Of a DNA stretch of 64,000 nt, positions 19,538 to 30,632 are shown in pieces. Under the pieces are notes generated by a model. The model was not told the DNA's origin and made no database searches. It was given only the letters and a program-made list of their open reading frames with translations. A program made the translations under genes and the position numbers. How positions within the stretch are numbered: the first letter of the stretch is position 1; each line of letters opens with the position of its first letter. Source of the stretch: Pseudomonas svalbardensis (lineage in GTDB: Bacteria > Pseudomonadota > Gammaproteobacteria > Pseudomonadales > Pseudomonadaceae); contig NZ_CP125619.1 of assembly GCF_030053115.1 (NCBI RefSeq), forward strand, positions 993,001 to 1,057,000. The letters run 5' to 3'.

Positions 19538-20096
19538 ACTGTCCTCTTACGTTCGATAGCAGGTGTATCCTGCTTTCTTTCAAATACGCTTTCATTCCCT
19601 TGCCAGTCGACACACCACCAGCGCCGTCGATTCTAACGGGTTGCTCGGTCTGCGCATATTGCTGATGCGGGAACACTGTCATGCGGGTGGTGGTAATCAG
19701 GGTCTTGCGGTTTTTCTCGTCGAAGCGCGTGATGCGCACCGAGTCAATCAGTTCGACCTGAGTTCCGTCGGAATTCACTTCGCCGTGCTCGCTCTGGATA
19801 TGCCACGGAAACTCGGTGCCGCGGAACATGTTCAGGTCGGGATTGGTCAACAGCGTCACTTCGGTGGCTTTCAGGTGTTCAACCTTGTCGGACGTCATTT
19901 CGTATTGCAGTTTGCCGTCAGGCAGGTACTGCACGCTGTGGGCTTTGATCGCGTAATAGTCGATCGCGGTTTCATCGATCTTTGCCACCGGCTGGTCGAG
20001 GAAGCGTTCCGGGCTGATGTTCCAGTAGCCGACCGCCGCGAATATCGCTGCGATGCAGCCAAACACCAGGAATTTGCGAATCTTTTTGCTCAGCAT
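19524..20096 (-). CDS. lptC: LPS export protein LptC
   Basis: The product is 190 residues long, with one N-terminal membrane anchor (FLVFGCIAAIFAAVGYW) and a periplasmic domain that receives LPS from LptBFG and passes it to LptA. I start at MLSKKIRKFLV (20096); the longer in-frame form overlaps kdsC and is not supported. The gene lies 7 nt after kdsC. Confidence 0.93.
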   Translation of the reverse strand: MLSKKIRKFLVFGCIAAIFAAVGYWNISPERFLDQPVAKIDETAIDYYAIKAHSVQYLPDGKLQYEMTSDKVEHLKATEVTLLTNPDLNMFRGTEFPWHIQSEHGEVNSDGTQVELIDSVRITRFDEKNRKTLITTTRMTVFPHQQYAQTEQPVRIDGAGGVSTGKGMKAYLKESRIHLLSNVRGQYEAR

Positions 20097-20103
20097 AGTT
20101 GGC

Positions 20104-20628
20104 TCACAGGTACGCGGCGTTTGCCGCATCAAGGCGGCCCTGCGCGCGCAGGATCAATTCGCAGAATTCGCGAGCGGCACCCTCGCCACCGCGGGCCTGG
20201 GTGATGCCGTGGGCGTGTTCACGGACGAAACTGGCAGCGTTTGCCACCGCCATGCCAAGGCCGACGCGGCGAATCACCGGCAGGTCCGGCAGGTCGTCGC
20301 CGAGATAGGCGACTTGCTCATAGCTTAGGTTGAGTTGGGCAAGAAGCTCGTCGAGTACCACCAGTTTGTCTTCGCGCCCCTGGTACACGTGTGGAATGCC
20401 GAGGTTCTTCGCTCGTCGTTCGACCACCGGGGTCTTGCGGCCGCTGATGATAGCGGTCTGCACGCCGGCTGCCATCAACATCTTGATGCCTTGGCCGTCG
20501 AGGGTGTTGAACGTCTTGAATTCGCTGCCGTCTTCGAGGAAGTACAGGCGTCCGTCGGTCAGTACGCCATCGACGTCAAAAACCGCCAGTTTGATGTTCT
20601 TGCCGCGTTGCAGCAGGTCGGTGCTCAT
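20104..20628 (-). CDS. kdsC: KDO-8-phosphate phosphatase
   Basis: This 174-residue HAD-family phosphatase converts 3-deoxy-manno-octulosonate 8-phosphate to KDO, the inner-core LPS sugar. The nucleophile motif VFDVDGVLTDG is near residue 20, and GDDLPDLPV is the late acidic motif. The ATG at 20628 overlaps the kdsD stop (TGATG arrangement); a GTG one codon upstream is an alternative start. Confidence 0.95.
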   Translation of the reverse strand: MSTDLLQRGKNIKLAVFDVDGVLTDGRLYFLEDGSEFKTFNTLDGQGIKMLMAAGVQTAIISGRKTPVVERRAKNLGIPHVYQGREDKLVVLDELLAQLNLSYEQVAYLGDDLPDLPVIRRVGLGMAVANAASFVREHAHGITQARGGEGAAREFCELILRAQGRLDAANAAYL

Positions 20629-21602
20629 CACATTACTCCTGCGCGCAGCAGATCGGACAGGTTGAAGGCGCCGATCGGACGGTCCTCCTTGTCCACCACC
20701 ACCAGCGCGTTGATTCGATGGTCTTCCATGATTTTCAGAGCCTCGGCCGCGAGCATCTCGGGACGGGCGGTCTTGCCGTGAACGGTCATGACCTCGTCGA
20801 TGGTCGCGTGATGGATATCGATGGTGCGGTCCAGAGTGCGACGCAAATCGCCGTCGGTGAAGATCCCGGCGAGTTTGCCATCGGGCTCCACAATCGCGGT
20901 CATGCCCAGGCCCTTGCGGGTCATTTCCATCAAGGCGTCCTTGAGTAGCGTGCCACGTTGCACCTGGGGCAGTTCTGCGCCGGCGTGCATGACGTTTTCC
21001 ACTTTCAGCAGCAGGCGTCGGCCAAGCGCGCCACCGGGGTGGGAAAAGGCGAAATCTTCAGCGGTAAAACCGCGGGCTTCCAGTAGCGCAACGGCCAGGG
21101 CGTCGCCCATGACCAGCGCGGCAGTGGTCGACGAGGTCGGTGCCAGGTTGAGTGGGCAGGCTTCGTGCTCGACGTGAACGTTGAGGTTGACCTCAGCAGC
21201 CTTCGCCAGCGGTGAATCAGGGTTGCCGGTCATGCTGATCAATTGAATGCCCAGGCGCTTGATCAGCGGCAGCAGGGTGACGATTTCATTGGTGGAGCCG
21301 GAATTTGACAGCGCCAGGATGATGTCGTCGCGGGTGATCATGCCCATATCGCCGTGGCTGGCTTCGGCCGGGTGCACGAAAAAGGCCGTGGTGCCGGTGC
21401 TGGCCAGGGTGGCGGCGATCTTGTTGCCGACGTGCCCCGATTTGCCCATGCCGACTACGACCACGCGCCCTTTGCTGGCCAGAATCATCTCGCAAGCGCG
21501 TACGAAATCTGCGTCGATACGGGGCAACAAGCCTTGTACGGCTTCCAGTTCGAGGCGGATGGTGCGTTGTGCTGATTGAATCAGGTCGCTGGATTGGCTC
21601 AT
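20628..21602 (-). CDS. kdsD: Arabinose-5-phosphate isomerase
   Basis: The 324-residue enzyme converts ribulose 5-phosphate to arabinose 5-phosphate, the first step of KDO synthesis. The N-terminal SIS domain carries GMGKSGHVGNKIAATLAST, and two CBS domains occupy the C-terminal third. I start at MSQSSDLIQSAQ (21602). It heads the kdsD-kdsC-lptCAB series and diverges from the mla operon across a 275-nt gap. Confidence 0.95.
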   Translation of the reverse strand: MSQSSDLIQSAQRTIRLELEAVQGLLPRIDADFVRACEMILASKGRVVVVGMGKSGHVGNKIAATLASTGTTAFFVHPAEASHGDMGMITRDDIILALSNSGSTNEIVTLLPLIKRLGIQLISMTGNPDSPLAKAAEVNLNVHVEHEACPLNLAPTSSTTAALVMGDALAVALLEARGFTAEDFAFSHPGGALGRRLLLKVENVMHAGAELPQVQRGTLLKDALMEMTRKGLGMTAIVEPDGKLAGIFTDGDLRRTLDRTIDIHHATIDEVMTVHGKTARPEMLAAEALKIMEDHRINALVVVDKEDRPIGAFNLSDLLRAGVM

Positions 21603-21760
21603 GTCAGAAATCGTATAGCCTGATGAAAAGGCGGCGATTATAACGGTAATGATCGAAACCCTCACGCAAGTTCGTCGCGCTTTGTCATTCCCTGTTACCG
21701 AATACCCCTAAATAGAAGCTTTTACCCCGTCATGTTACTGAACATGGCCCGGCTTGGGCC

Positions 21761-21790
21761 TTGGGCGCTTGGCCTTTGCAGTGATATAGT
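21761..21790 (+). promoter_or_regulatory. Likely sigma-70 promoter of the mla operon
   Basis: TTGGGC (21761-21766) and TATAGT (21785-21790) are 18 nt apart and 88 nt before mlaF. The remainder of the 21603-21877 gap shows nothing else that I recognise. Confidence 0.55.
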
Positions 21791-21877
21791 TCGCGGCCAG
21801 TTCGGCCTGCCGGGAGGTATGTGCTTTCGTCAGAAAGTCAGGCGTCCGAGTGAGAGGCTGCATCGCAAGGAGTTTAG

Positions 21878-22687
21878 ATGAGTGCCGATAAAGCCTACGC
21901 GGTCGAGCTGAAGGGACTGACCTTCAAGCGCGGTGCGCGCAGCATTTTCAATAACGTCGATATACGTATCCCGCGCGGCAAGGTCACCGGCATCATGGGG
22001 CCTTCCGGGTGTGGCAAGACTACGCTGTTGCGGCTGATGGGCGCACAGTTGCGGCCTACCAAAGGCGAAGTCTGGGTCAACGGGCAGAACCTGCCGAAGC
22101 TGTCGCGCAGTGATCTATTCGATGCGCGCAAGCACATGGGCGTGCTTTTTCAGAGTGGTGCACTGTTCACCGATCTCGATGTGTTCGAGAACGTCGCCTT
22201 TCCGCTACGCGTTCATACCGAACTGCCGGAAGAAATGATCCGGGACATTGTCCTGCTCAAATTGCAGGCCGTGGGCTTGCGTGGCGCCATCGACCTGATG
22301 CCTGACGAGTTGTCCGGCGGCATGAAGCGTCGTGTCGCTCTGGCCCGGGCGATTGCCCTCGACCCGCAAATCCTCATGTATGACGAGCCCTTTGTCGGCC
22401 AGGACCCCATCGCCATGGGTGTGCTGGTGCGCCTGATCCGCCTGCTCAACGATGCGCTGGGCATCACCAGTATCGTGGTCTCCCACGACCTGGCTGAGAC
22501 CGCGAGCATCGCCGATTACATCTATGTCGTCGGCGAAGGTCAGGTGTTGGGGCAGGGCACTCCCGAGGAACTGATGAACTCGCAGGAGCCACGCATCCGT
22601 CAATTCATGACAGGCGAGCCGGACGGTCCGGTCGCCTATCACTTTCCAGCGACGGATTACCGCGCAGATCTTCTGGGGAAGCGTTGA
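21878..22687 (+). CDS. mlaF: Phospholipid ABC transporter ATPase MlaF
   Basis: A 269-residue ATP-binding subunit. Walker A GPSGCGKT, signature [16 protein letters not shown], Walker B ILMYDEPF and the H-loop VSHDLAET are present. With MlaE, MlaD and MlaB it forms the inner-membrane complex that moves mislocalised phospholipid and keeps the outer leaflet asymmetric. AGGAG precedes the start. Its stop overlaps the mlaE start. Confidence 0.96.
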   Translation: MSADKAYAVELKGLTFKRGARSIFNNVDIRIPRGKVTGIMGPSGCGKTTLLRLMGAQLRPTKGEVWVNGQNLPKLSRSDLFDARKHMGVLFQSGALFTDLDVFENVAFPLRVHTELPEEMIRDIVLLKLQAVGLRGAIDLMPDELSGGMKRRVALARAIALDPQILMYDEPFVGQDPIAMGVLVRLIRLLNDALGITSIVVSHDLAETASIADYIYVVGEGQVLGQGTPEELMNSQEPRIRQFMTGEPDGPVAYHFPATDYRADLLGKR

Positions 22688-23484
22688 TGCGCAAGATTTC
22701 ACTAATAGAGCGGGTTCGCCGGTTCGGCCACTCTGGCATTGACGTGCTGGGGGTGTTTGGCCGTTCGGCGATATTCCTGTTTCATGCCTTGCTCGGCCGT
22801 GGTGGCATTGGTGGCGGTTTTGGCCTGCTGATCAAGCAACTGCATTCAGTGGGCGTGATGTCCCTGGTGATCATCGTGGTCTCCGGGGTATTCATCGGCA
22901 TGGTGCTGGCGCTGCAAGGCTTTAATATTCTATCCAGCTACGGTTCGGAGCAGGCGGTCGGCCAGATGGTTGCGCTGACGCTGTTGCGCGAACTGGGCCC
23001 CGTGGTCACGGCATTGCTGTTCGCCGGGCGCGCCGGTTCGGCATTGACTGCCGAAATCGGCAACATGAAATCCACCGAGCAGTTGTCCAGTCTGGAAATG
23101 ATTGGTGTCGACCCGCTCAAGTACATCATTGCCCCGCGCCTGTGGGCCGGCTTCATTTCCCTGCCGGTGCTGGCGATGATCTTCAGCGTGGTGGGAATCT
23201 GGGGTGGTTCGTGGGTGGCCGTCGACTGGCTGGGTGTCTATGAAGGTTCCTACTGGTCCAACATGCAGAACAGCGTGACCTTTGCTGACGATGTGCTCAA
23301 CGGCATCATCAAAAGCATCGTTTTCGCCTTTGTCGTGACCTGGATCGCCGTATTTCAAGGCTATGACTGCGAGCCCACTTCCGAGGGGATCAGTCGTGCC
23401 ACTACCAAGACCGTGGTGTATGCCTCTTTGGCTGTACTCGGCCTGGACTTTATTCTGACCGCCTTGATGTTTGGAGATTTCTGA
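22687..23484 (+). CDS. mlaE: Phospholipid ABC transporter permease MlaE
   Basis: The 265-residue permease of the MlaE family has several hydrophobic segments and the conserved [20 protein letters not shown] block. The ATG overlaps the mlaF stop (TGATG), as does its own stop with mlaD. It is the membrane channel of the MlaFEDB complex. Confidence 0.95.
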   Translation: MRKISLIERVRRFGHSGIDVLGVFGRSAIFLFHALLGRGGIGGGFGLLIKQLHSVGVMSLVIIVVSGVFIGMVLALQGFNILSSYGSEQAVGQMVALTLLRELGPVVTALLFAGRAGSALTAEIGNMKSTEQLSSLEMIGVDPLKYIIAPRLWAGFISLPVLAMIFSVVGIWGGSWVAVDWLGVYEGSYWSNMQNSVTFADDVLNGIIKSIVFAFVVTWIAVFQGYDCEPTSEGISRATTKTVVYASLAVLGLDFILTALMFGDF

Positions 23485-23951
23485 TGCAAAACCGCACCCT
23501 GGAAATCGGTGTCGGCCTTTTCTTGCTGGCTGGCATCCTGGCTTTGCTGTTGCTGGCGTTGCGGGTGAGTGGCCTGTCCCCGAGCACAACCACCGATACT
23601 TATAAAACTTATGCGTATTTCGACAATATCGCCGGTTTGACTGTCAGAGCTAAAGTGACCATGGCCGGTGTGACCATTGGCAAGGTCACGGCGATCGATC
23701 TGGACCGCGACAGTTTCACTGGTCGAGTGACCATGCAGCTGGAAAAACGCGTAGATAACCTGCCGACTGACTCCACTGCATCTATCCTGACCGCTGGCCT
23801 GTTGGGCGAGAAGTACATCGGCATCAGCGTGGGCGGGGAAGAAACCTTGCTCAAGGATGGTTCAACCATCCACGACACGCAGTCGTCGCTGGTACTCGAA
23901 GACCTGATCGGTAAATTTCTGCTCAATACCGTTAGTAAAGACGCCAAATGA
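23484..23951 (+). CDS. mlaD: Phospholipid transport MCE protein MlaD
   Basis: The 155-residue product has an N-terminal membrane anchor (GLFLLAGILALLLLAL) and a single MCE domain with YAYFDNIAGLTVRAKVTMAG. Six copies form a periplasmic ring on MlaE that passes lipid to or from MlaC. It overlaps mlaE by one base. Confidence 0.95.
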   Translation: MQNRTLEIGVGLFLLAGILALLLLALRVSGLSPSTTTDTYKTYAYFDNIAGLTVRAKVTMAGVTIGKVTAIDLDRDSFTGRVTMQLEKRVDNLPTDSTASILTAGLLGEKYIGISVGGEETLLKDGSTIHDTQSSLVLEDLIGKFLLNTVSKDAK

Positions 23952-23962
23952 GGAGCTTTTGA

Positions 23963-24619
23963 ATGATCTCTACCTTGCGACGTGGCCTGTTGGTATTACT
24001 CTCGGCCCTGCCTTTGATGGCTAACGCTGTGGCGGCGCCTTCCGCGCACGAACTGGTACAGGACACCACCAATCGGTTACTTGCCGATCTGGCGACCAAT
24101 AAAGAGAAGTACAAGCAGGATCCGAAAGACTTTTATGCCGCGCTGGACAGCATCGTCGGACCTGTTGTGGATGCCGAGGGCATTTCCAAGAGCATCATGA
24201 CGGTCAAATACTCGCGCAAAGCCACGCCTGCGCAAATGAAGACCTTTGAAGAAAACTTCAAAAAGGGTCTGTTCCAGTTCTATGGCAACGCTTTGCTCGA
24301 ATACAACAATCAGGGGATCGTCGTCGACCCTGCCAAGGATGAGTCGGGAGATCGTACAAGCGTCGCCATGACGCTCAAAGGCAGCAACGGCTCGATTTAT
24401 CCTGTCTCTTACACACTCGAAAAGATCAATGGCGAGTGGAAACTGCGCAACGTGATCATTAACGGCATTAACATCGGCAAGCTGTTCCGTGATCAGTTCG
24501 CTGATGCGATGCAGCGCAATGGCAATGACCTGGACAAGACCATCAATGGTTGGGCCGGGGAAGTCGCCAAAGCCAAGGAAGCCAGTCAGAAGCAAACAAC
24601 CGAGACGCAAGCTCAATGA
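23963..24619 (+). CDS. mlaC: Periplasmic phospholipid-binding protein MlaC
   Basis: The product is 218 residues long. The signal peptide ends near residue 25 (LPLMANAVAA). The mature Tol-Tol-Ttg2-like domain shuttles phospholipid between the outer-membrane MlaA complex and MlaD. It lies 11 nt after mlaD and its last codons overlap the mlaB start. Confidence 0.95.
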   Translation: MISTLRRGLLVLLSALPLMANAVAAPSAHELVQDTTNRLLADLATNKEKYKQDPKDFYAALDSIVGPVVDAEGISKSIMTVKYSRKATPAQMKTFEENFKKGLFQFYGNALLEYNNQGIVVDPAKDESGDRTSVAMTLKGSNGSIYPVSYTLEKINGEWKLRNVIINGINIGKLFRDQFADAMQRNGNDLDKTINGWAGEVAKAKEASQKQTTETQAQ

Positions 24620-24921
24620 GTGTGTCGGCCATTCGCATGAGCGAATCCGGCGAGCTGACGCTTAGCGGCATGCTGGATTACCGCACTGGCCCCGGTTTGC
24701 GCAAGCAGGGGCAGGCACTGATCAAATCCAGCAAGGCCGCTGTACTGGTGGTCGATTGCTCGGCAGTGTTGAAGTCCAGCAGTGTCGGCTTGTCGCTGCT
24801 GCTGTGCTTCATGCGTGATGCAGAGGCGGCCGGCAAGGCGTTGAGCATCCGCGGGATGCCAGAAGACATGCGCGAAATCGCTCAGGTCAGCGAATTGACC
24901 GAGCTGTTGGCGCATCCCTAA
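24616..24921 (+). CDS. mlaB: STAS-domain protein MlaB
   Basis: The 101-residue cytoplasmic STAS protein binds MlaF and stabilises the complex. The VVDCSAVLKSSSVGLSLLL segment is the conserved STAS loop and helix. It overlaps mlaC by 4 nt (ATGA), closing the mlaFEDCB operon. A terminator-like hairpin follows. Confidence 0.92.
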   Translation: MSVSAIRMSESGELTLSGMLDYRTGPGLRKQGQALIKSSKAAVLVVDCSAVLKSSSVGLSLLLCFMRDAEAAGKALSIRGMPEDMREIAQVSELTELLAHP

Positions 24922-24934
24922 CCGCATCTATTAA

Positions 24935-24988
24935 GAAGCCCCCCGTCAGAGTCCTGCTTCGCGGGGTTCGCAGGCGCGGGGCTTTTTT
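24935..24988 (+). terminator. Terminator after mlaB
   Basis: AAGCCCCCCG near 24935 pairs with CGCGGGGCTT near 24974 across a loop with secondary pairing, followed by T6. It separates the mla operon from ibaG. Confidence 0.8.
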
Positions 24989-25034
24989 GTATGATGTCCG
25001 ACCCGCGCGCACAGGGCGCCGATTGAGGTTGAGC

Positions 25035-26562
<1,528 letters not shown>

Positions 26563-26690
26563 TTTCTGTTGCATGGGCACAGGGACGTGCCCGTTGAATT
26601 CGTTTCAAGTCGAGCCGGTTACCGGCTCGATGTGTGTCCGGCGCCATTTGCGACCGGGCATGAGTACCTTGATAAGGACTGACGTTTCCC

Positions 26691-27326
26691 ATGTTGACCA
26701 TCGCACTGTCCAAGGGCCGCATCCTTGACGACACCCTGCCGCTTCTGGCTGAAGCGGGCATCGTGCCGACCGAGAATCCGGACAAGAGCCGCAAGCTGAT
26801 CATCCCCACGACTCAGGCCGATGTACGTCTGCTGATCGTGCGCGCCACCGATGTGCCGACTTACGTCGAACATGGTGCCGCTGACCTGGGCGTCGCCGGT
26901 AAAGATGTGCTGATGGAATACGGCGGCCAGGGCTTGTACGAGCCATTGGACCTGCGAATTGCCCTCTGCAAGCTGATGACCGCCGGCCGTGTCGGCGATG
27001 TCGAGCCCAAGGGCCGCCTGCGTGTGGCGACCAAGTTCGTCAACGTTGCCAAGCGCTACTACGCCGAACAGGGCCGTCAGGTCGACATCATCAAGCTCTA
27101 TGGCTCGATGGAACTGGCGCCGCTGATCGGTCTGGCAGACAAGATCATCGACGTGGTCGACACCGGCAACACCCTGCGCGCCAATGGCCTGGAACCCCAG
27201 GATTTCATTGCCGACATCAGCTCACGGCTGATCGTCAACAAAGCTTCAATGAAAATGCAGCACGCCCGTATTCAGGCGTTGATCGACACCCTGCGCAAGG
27301 CAGTGGAGTCTCGACACCGCGGCTGA
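26691..27326 (+). CDS. hisG: ATP phosphoribosyltransferase, short form
   Basis: The 211-residue HisG catalyses the first step of histidine synthesis (ATP plus PRPP). The short form lacks the regulatory C-terminal domain and needs HisZ, which is not in this window. The PRPP-binding block [14 protein letters not shown] is visible. The 128-nt gap after murA contains two GC-rich hairpins without T-tracts, one near 26613-26633. Confidence 0.96.
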   Translation: MLTIALSKGRILDDTLPLLAEAGIVPTENPDKSRKLIIPTTQADVRLLIVRATDVPTYVEHGAADLGVAGKDVLMEYGGQGLYEPLDLRIALCKLMTAGRVGDVEPKGRLRVATKFVNVAKRYYAEQGRQVDIIKLYGSMELAPLIGLADKIIDVVDTGNTLRANGLEPQDFIADISSRLIVNKASMKMQHARIQALIDTLRKAVESRHRG

Positions 27327-27379
27327 TTCACCTGCGCGACGTTAAGTCGCGCCCGTCTATCCGCCTCATAGCCAGAATT

Positions 27380-27429
27380 CTCAGGTGCCCAAGCGGAAAC
27401 GACTGCTAAGTTAGGGCGCCTGAGTTTTT
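27380..27429 (+). terminator. Strong terminator or attenuator between hisG and hisD
   Basis: CTCAGGTGCCC (27380-27390) pairs with GGGCGCCTGAG (27414-27424), 11 bp with one G-U, around a 23-nt loop, followed directly by TTTTT. hisD starts only 23 nt later and no promoter is evident in between. It may therefore end hisG transcription with partial read-through, or act as a regulated attenuator for hisD-hisC. Confidence 0.8.
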
Positions 27430-27452
27430 GCCATTCCTATGAGGCTCTCGCT

Positions 27453-28778
27453 ATGACCGCACCGACTGCAATTCGCCGACTCAACGCTGCTGACCCGGAT
27501 TTCGCACATCATCTGGATCATCTGCTGAGCTGGGAAAGTGTGTCTGACGACTCGGTCAATCAGCGGGTGCTGGACATCATCAAGGCTGTGCGCGAGCGTG
27601 GCGATGCCGCGTTGGTGGAGTTCACCCAGAAGTTCGACGGCCTGCAGGTCGCGTCCATGGCGGACCTGATCCTGCCTCGTGAACGCCTGGAACTGGCCCT
27701 GACCCGAATCACCGTGCCTCAGCGTGAAGCGCTGGAAAAAGCCGCGTCCCGAGTACGCAGCTACCACGAGAAACAGAAGCAGGATTCCTGGAGCTACGCC
27801 GAAGCCGACGGCACCGTGCTGGGCCAGAAGGTCACGCCGCTGGATCGCGCCGGCCTGTATGTACCGGGCGGCAAGGCGTCTTATCCGTCCTCGGTACTGA
27901 TGAACGCGATTCCGGCCAAGGTGGCCGGGGTGACCGAGGTTGTCATGGTGGTGCCGACACCTCGTGGCGAAATCAACGAGCTGGTGCTGGCCGCAGCCTG
28001 CATCGCCGGCGTCGACCGCGTGTTCACCATCGGCGGCGCTCAAGCGGTTGCCGCGCTGGCTTACGGCACCGAAAGCGTGCCAAAGGTCGACAAGGTGGTC
28101 GGTCCGGGCAACATCTACGTCGCCACCGCCAAGCGCCACGTGTTCGGCCAGGTCGGCATCGACATGATCGCCGGCCCATCCGAAATCCTCGTGGTCTGCG
28201 ACGGCCAGACTGATCCGGACTGGATCGCCATGGACCTGTTCTCCCAAGCCGAGCACGACGAAGACGCCCAGGCGATTCTGGTCAGCCCGGACGCCGAGTT
28301 CCTCGACAGGGTCGCCGCCAGCATCGCCAAACTGCTGCCGACCATGGAGCGCGCCGAGATTATCGAAACGTCGATCAATGGCCGTGGTGCGCTGATCAAG
28401 GTTCGCGACATGGAGCAAGCCATCGAAGTGGCCAACCGCATCGCGCCGGAACACCTTGAGTTGTCCGTTGCTGATCCGCAGGCCTGGCTGCCGAAGATTC
28501 GCCACGCTGGCGCGATCTTCATGGGCCGTCACACCTCCGAAGCCTTGGGCGACTACTGCGCCGGTCCGAACCACGTGTTGCCAACCTCCGGCACCGCGCG
28601 TTTCTCCTCGCCGCTGGGTGTGTACGACTTCCAGAAGCGTTCGTCGATCATCTTCTGCTCCGAGCAGGGGGCGTCGGAACTGGGCAAAACCGCTTCCGTG
28701 CTGGCCCGTGGCGAGTCGCTGACCGCCCATGCCCGCAGCGCCGAATACCGCATCGTTGACGACAAGAAGGGCAACTGA
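27453..28778 (+). CDS. hisD: Histidinol dehydrogenase
   Basis: The 441-residue zinc enzyme performs the last two oxidations to L-histidine with [23 protein letters not shown] and the zinc-ligand region [13 protein letters not shown] are recognisable. GAGGC precedes the start. hisC follows after 2 nt. Confidence 0.97.
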   Translation: MTAPTAIRRLNAADPDFAHHLDHLLSWESVSDDSVNQRVLDIIKAVRERGDAALVEFTQKFDGLQVASMADLILPRERLELALTRITVPQREALEKAASRVRSYHEKQKQDSWSYAEADGTVLGQKVTPLDRAGLYVPGGKASYPSSVLMNAIPAKVAGVTEVVMVVPTPRGEINELVLAAACIAGVDRVFTIGGAQAVAALAYGTESVPKVDKVVGPGNIYVATAKRHVFGQVGIDMIAGPSEILVVCDGQTDPDWIAMDLFSQAEHDEDAQAILVSPDAEFLDRVAASIAKLLPTMERAEIIETSINGRGALIKVRDMEQAIEVANRIAPEHLELSVADPQAWLPKIRHAGAIFMGRHTSEALGDYCAGPNHVLPTSGTARFSSPLGVYDFQKRSSIIFCSEQGASELGKTASVLARGESLTAHARSAEYRIVDDKKGN

Positions 28779-28780
28779 GC

Positions 28781-29833
28781 ATGAGTAAATTCTGGAGTCC
28801 CTTCGTCAAGAATCTGGTGCCTTACGTGCCGGGCGAGCAGCCGAAACTGGCGAAACTGGTGAAGCTCAACACCAACGAAAACCCGTACGGTCCCTCGCCA
28901 AAAGCCTTGGCGGCGATGCAGACCGAACTGAATGACAATTTGCGTCTGTACCCGGACCCGAACAGTGATGTGCTCAAGCAAGCAGTCGCCAAGTACTACG
29001 GCGTGCAGAGCAATCAGGTGTTTCTCGGCAACGGTTCCGATGAAGTCCTGGCGCACATCTTTCACGGTTTGCTGCAACATGATAATCCGGTCCTGTTCCC
29101 GGACATCAGCTACAGCTTCTATCCGGTTTACTGCGGGTTGTACGGCATCAAGTTCGACGCGGTGCCGCTGGACGAGCAGTTCCAGATCAACCCGGCGGAC
29201 TACGCCAAGCCGAACGGCGGGATCATCTTCCCGAATCCGAACGCACCGACTGGCTGCCTGTTGGCGCTGGATGCCGTGGAGCAAATCCTCAAGGCCAGCC
29301 CGGATTCAGTGGTCGTGGTGGATGAGGCTTACATCGATTTTGGCGGTGAGACGGCGATCAGCCTGGTGGATCGTTATCCGAACCTGCTGGTAACCCAAAC
29401 CCTGTCCAAATCCCGTTCGCTGGCCGGCCTGCGGGTGGGGCTGGCAGTGGGGCATCCGGATTTGATCGAGGCGCTGGAGCGGATCAAGAACAGCTTCAAC
29501 TCCTATCCGCTGGATCGCCTGGCGAATGTCGGTGCAGCCGCAGCGTTCGAGGATCGTGAGTACTTCGACAAGACCTGTCGGTTGGTCATCGAGAATCGTG
29601 AATGGGTCGTTACGCAATTGGAAGCGAAGGGCTTTGAAGTGCTGCCGTCGGCGGCGAACTTCATCTTCGCCCGTCATCCGAAACACGATGCGGCAGCGCT
29701 GGCGGCGAAGTTACGTGAACAAGGCGTGATCGTTCGGCACTTCAAGCAGGAGCGGATTGCCCAGTTCCTGCGGATCTCCATCGGCACGCCGGAGCAGAAT
29801 CAGGCGCTGATCGACGGCCTCGGCGACCTCTGA
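28781..29833 (+). CDS. hisC: Histidinol-phosphate aminotransferase
   Basis: This 350-residue PLP enzyme transfers an amino group from glutamate to imidazole-acetol phosphate. The PLP lysine is Lys210 in [14 protein letters not shown], and NPNAPTG and [11 protein letters not shown] are the other class II aminotransferase marks. It is co-transcribed with hisD. After it comes a REP sequence and then the minus-strand receptor genes. Confidence 0.96.
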   Translation: MSKFWSPFVKNLVPYVPGEQPKLAKLVKLNTNENPYGPSPKALAAMQTELNDNLRLYPDPNSDVLKQAVAKYYGVQSNQVFLGNGSDEVLAHIFHGLLQHDNPVLFPDISYSFYPVYCGLYGIKFDAVPLDEQFQINPADYAKPNGGIIFPNPNAPTGCLLALDAVEQILKASPDSVVVVDEAYIDFGGETAISLVDRYPNLLVTQTLSKSRSLAGLRVGLAVGHPDLIEALERIKNSFNSYPLDRLANVGAAAAFEDREYFDKTCRLVIENREWVVTQLEAKGFEVLPSAANFIFARHPKHDAAALAAKLREQGVIVRHFKQERIAQFLRISIGTPEQNQALIDGLGDL

Positions 29834-29849
29834 TCCACCGCTGATCCTA

Positions 29850-29871
29850 TGTAGGAGCGAGGCTTGCCCGC
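29850..29871. repeat. Single REP-like sequence after hisC
   Basis: TGTAGGAGCGAGGCTTGCCCGC resembles the GTGGGAGCGAGC REP family seen elsewhere in the window. Only one clear half is present. Confidence 0.6.
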
Positions 29872-29899
29872 ACCGCTCGCTCATACAGGATTTGGTGGG

Positions 29900-30619
29900 T
29901 TACTCGTGATGCGGTTCGCCAAGGAAGGTCAGCGACGTGAACAGCCCGCGTGTCGCCACATCCGGGTTGTCCTTCAGCGGAATCTCCATCTGCGCCGCAA
30001 TCACATTCAATCCTTCATTACGCACCAATACTTGCGCCCGACCTTCTGCGTCGGTCTCGGTGCTCAAGGTATTCGGCGCGCTGCGATAGTCGCCCACCAA
30101 CTTCACACCCGCCGCCGGCTTACCGTCCAATAGCACTCGAACCGGCAACGATTTACCCGGGCCGACGGTCAGCGGATCAACCTCCGGCAGAATCAGCAAT
30201 TTCATCTGATCGAGCTTCGGCAGTTTCGCCCCCGGCTGGTATATCGCCAGGCTGTACTTGAAGGTCTGGGTCGACTCAATGGCCCCCGACACTTTGCTGC
30301 GTCCTTCGTTGATCCATTTTTTATCCGCCGTTTGCGACCACATGCCGTTGTTCAGCGCCACCGCCATCACCGCCGGCGGTTTCAGCGGTTGCAGACGGGC
30401 ATGATCGGCCTGGCGTTGAACATTAACCGGGATCATTTTTCCGGCTGCGTCATAGGCCCAGGCGCCACTGATTTTCTGCGCTTTGAAGGCGTTGTCTTCG
30501 GCGCCGTGGCCGTAGATGACTTCGATGTTGCCGCGACGCTCTTCGGTCCAGAGACCGTGGGCCGAAACTTGGCTGGCACACAGCAGACTGAGTAGCGCCA
30601 GGGATTTCAGGTGTTGCAT
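29900..30619 (-). CDS. DUF4198 periplasmic protein linked to a TonB receptor
   Basis: The product has 239 residues, with a signal peptide ending at QVSA before HGLW. The body resembles DUF4198, a domain found beside metal or metallophore uptake systems. The mature N-terminus starts with His and the C-terminus ends GEPHHE, so metal binding is conceivable. It follows the receptor gene by 13 nt with AGGAC before its start, so the two form one operon. The exact role is unknown. Confidence 0.75.
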   Translation of the reverse strand: MQHLKSLALLSLLCASQVSAHGLWTEERRGNIEVIYGHGAEDNAFKAQKISGAWAYDAAGKMIPVNVQRQADHARLQPLKPPAVMAVALNNGMWSQTADKKWINEGRSKVSGAIESTQTFKYSLAIYQPGAKLPKLDQMKLLILPEVDPLTVGPGKSLPVRVLLDGKPAAGVKLVGDYRSAPNTLSTETDAEGRAQVLVRNEGLNVIAAQMEIPLKDNPDVATRGLFTSLTFLGEPHHE

Positions 30620-30632
30620 GGTGGACGTCCTT

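Noticed and set aside
27384..27422. tRNA-like look of the hisG-hisD hairpin
   Set aside because: No cloverleaf, T-loop or anticodon arm; it is a simple stem with a T-tract.
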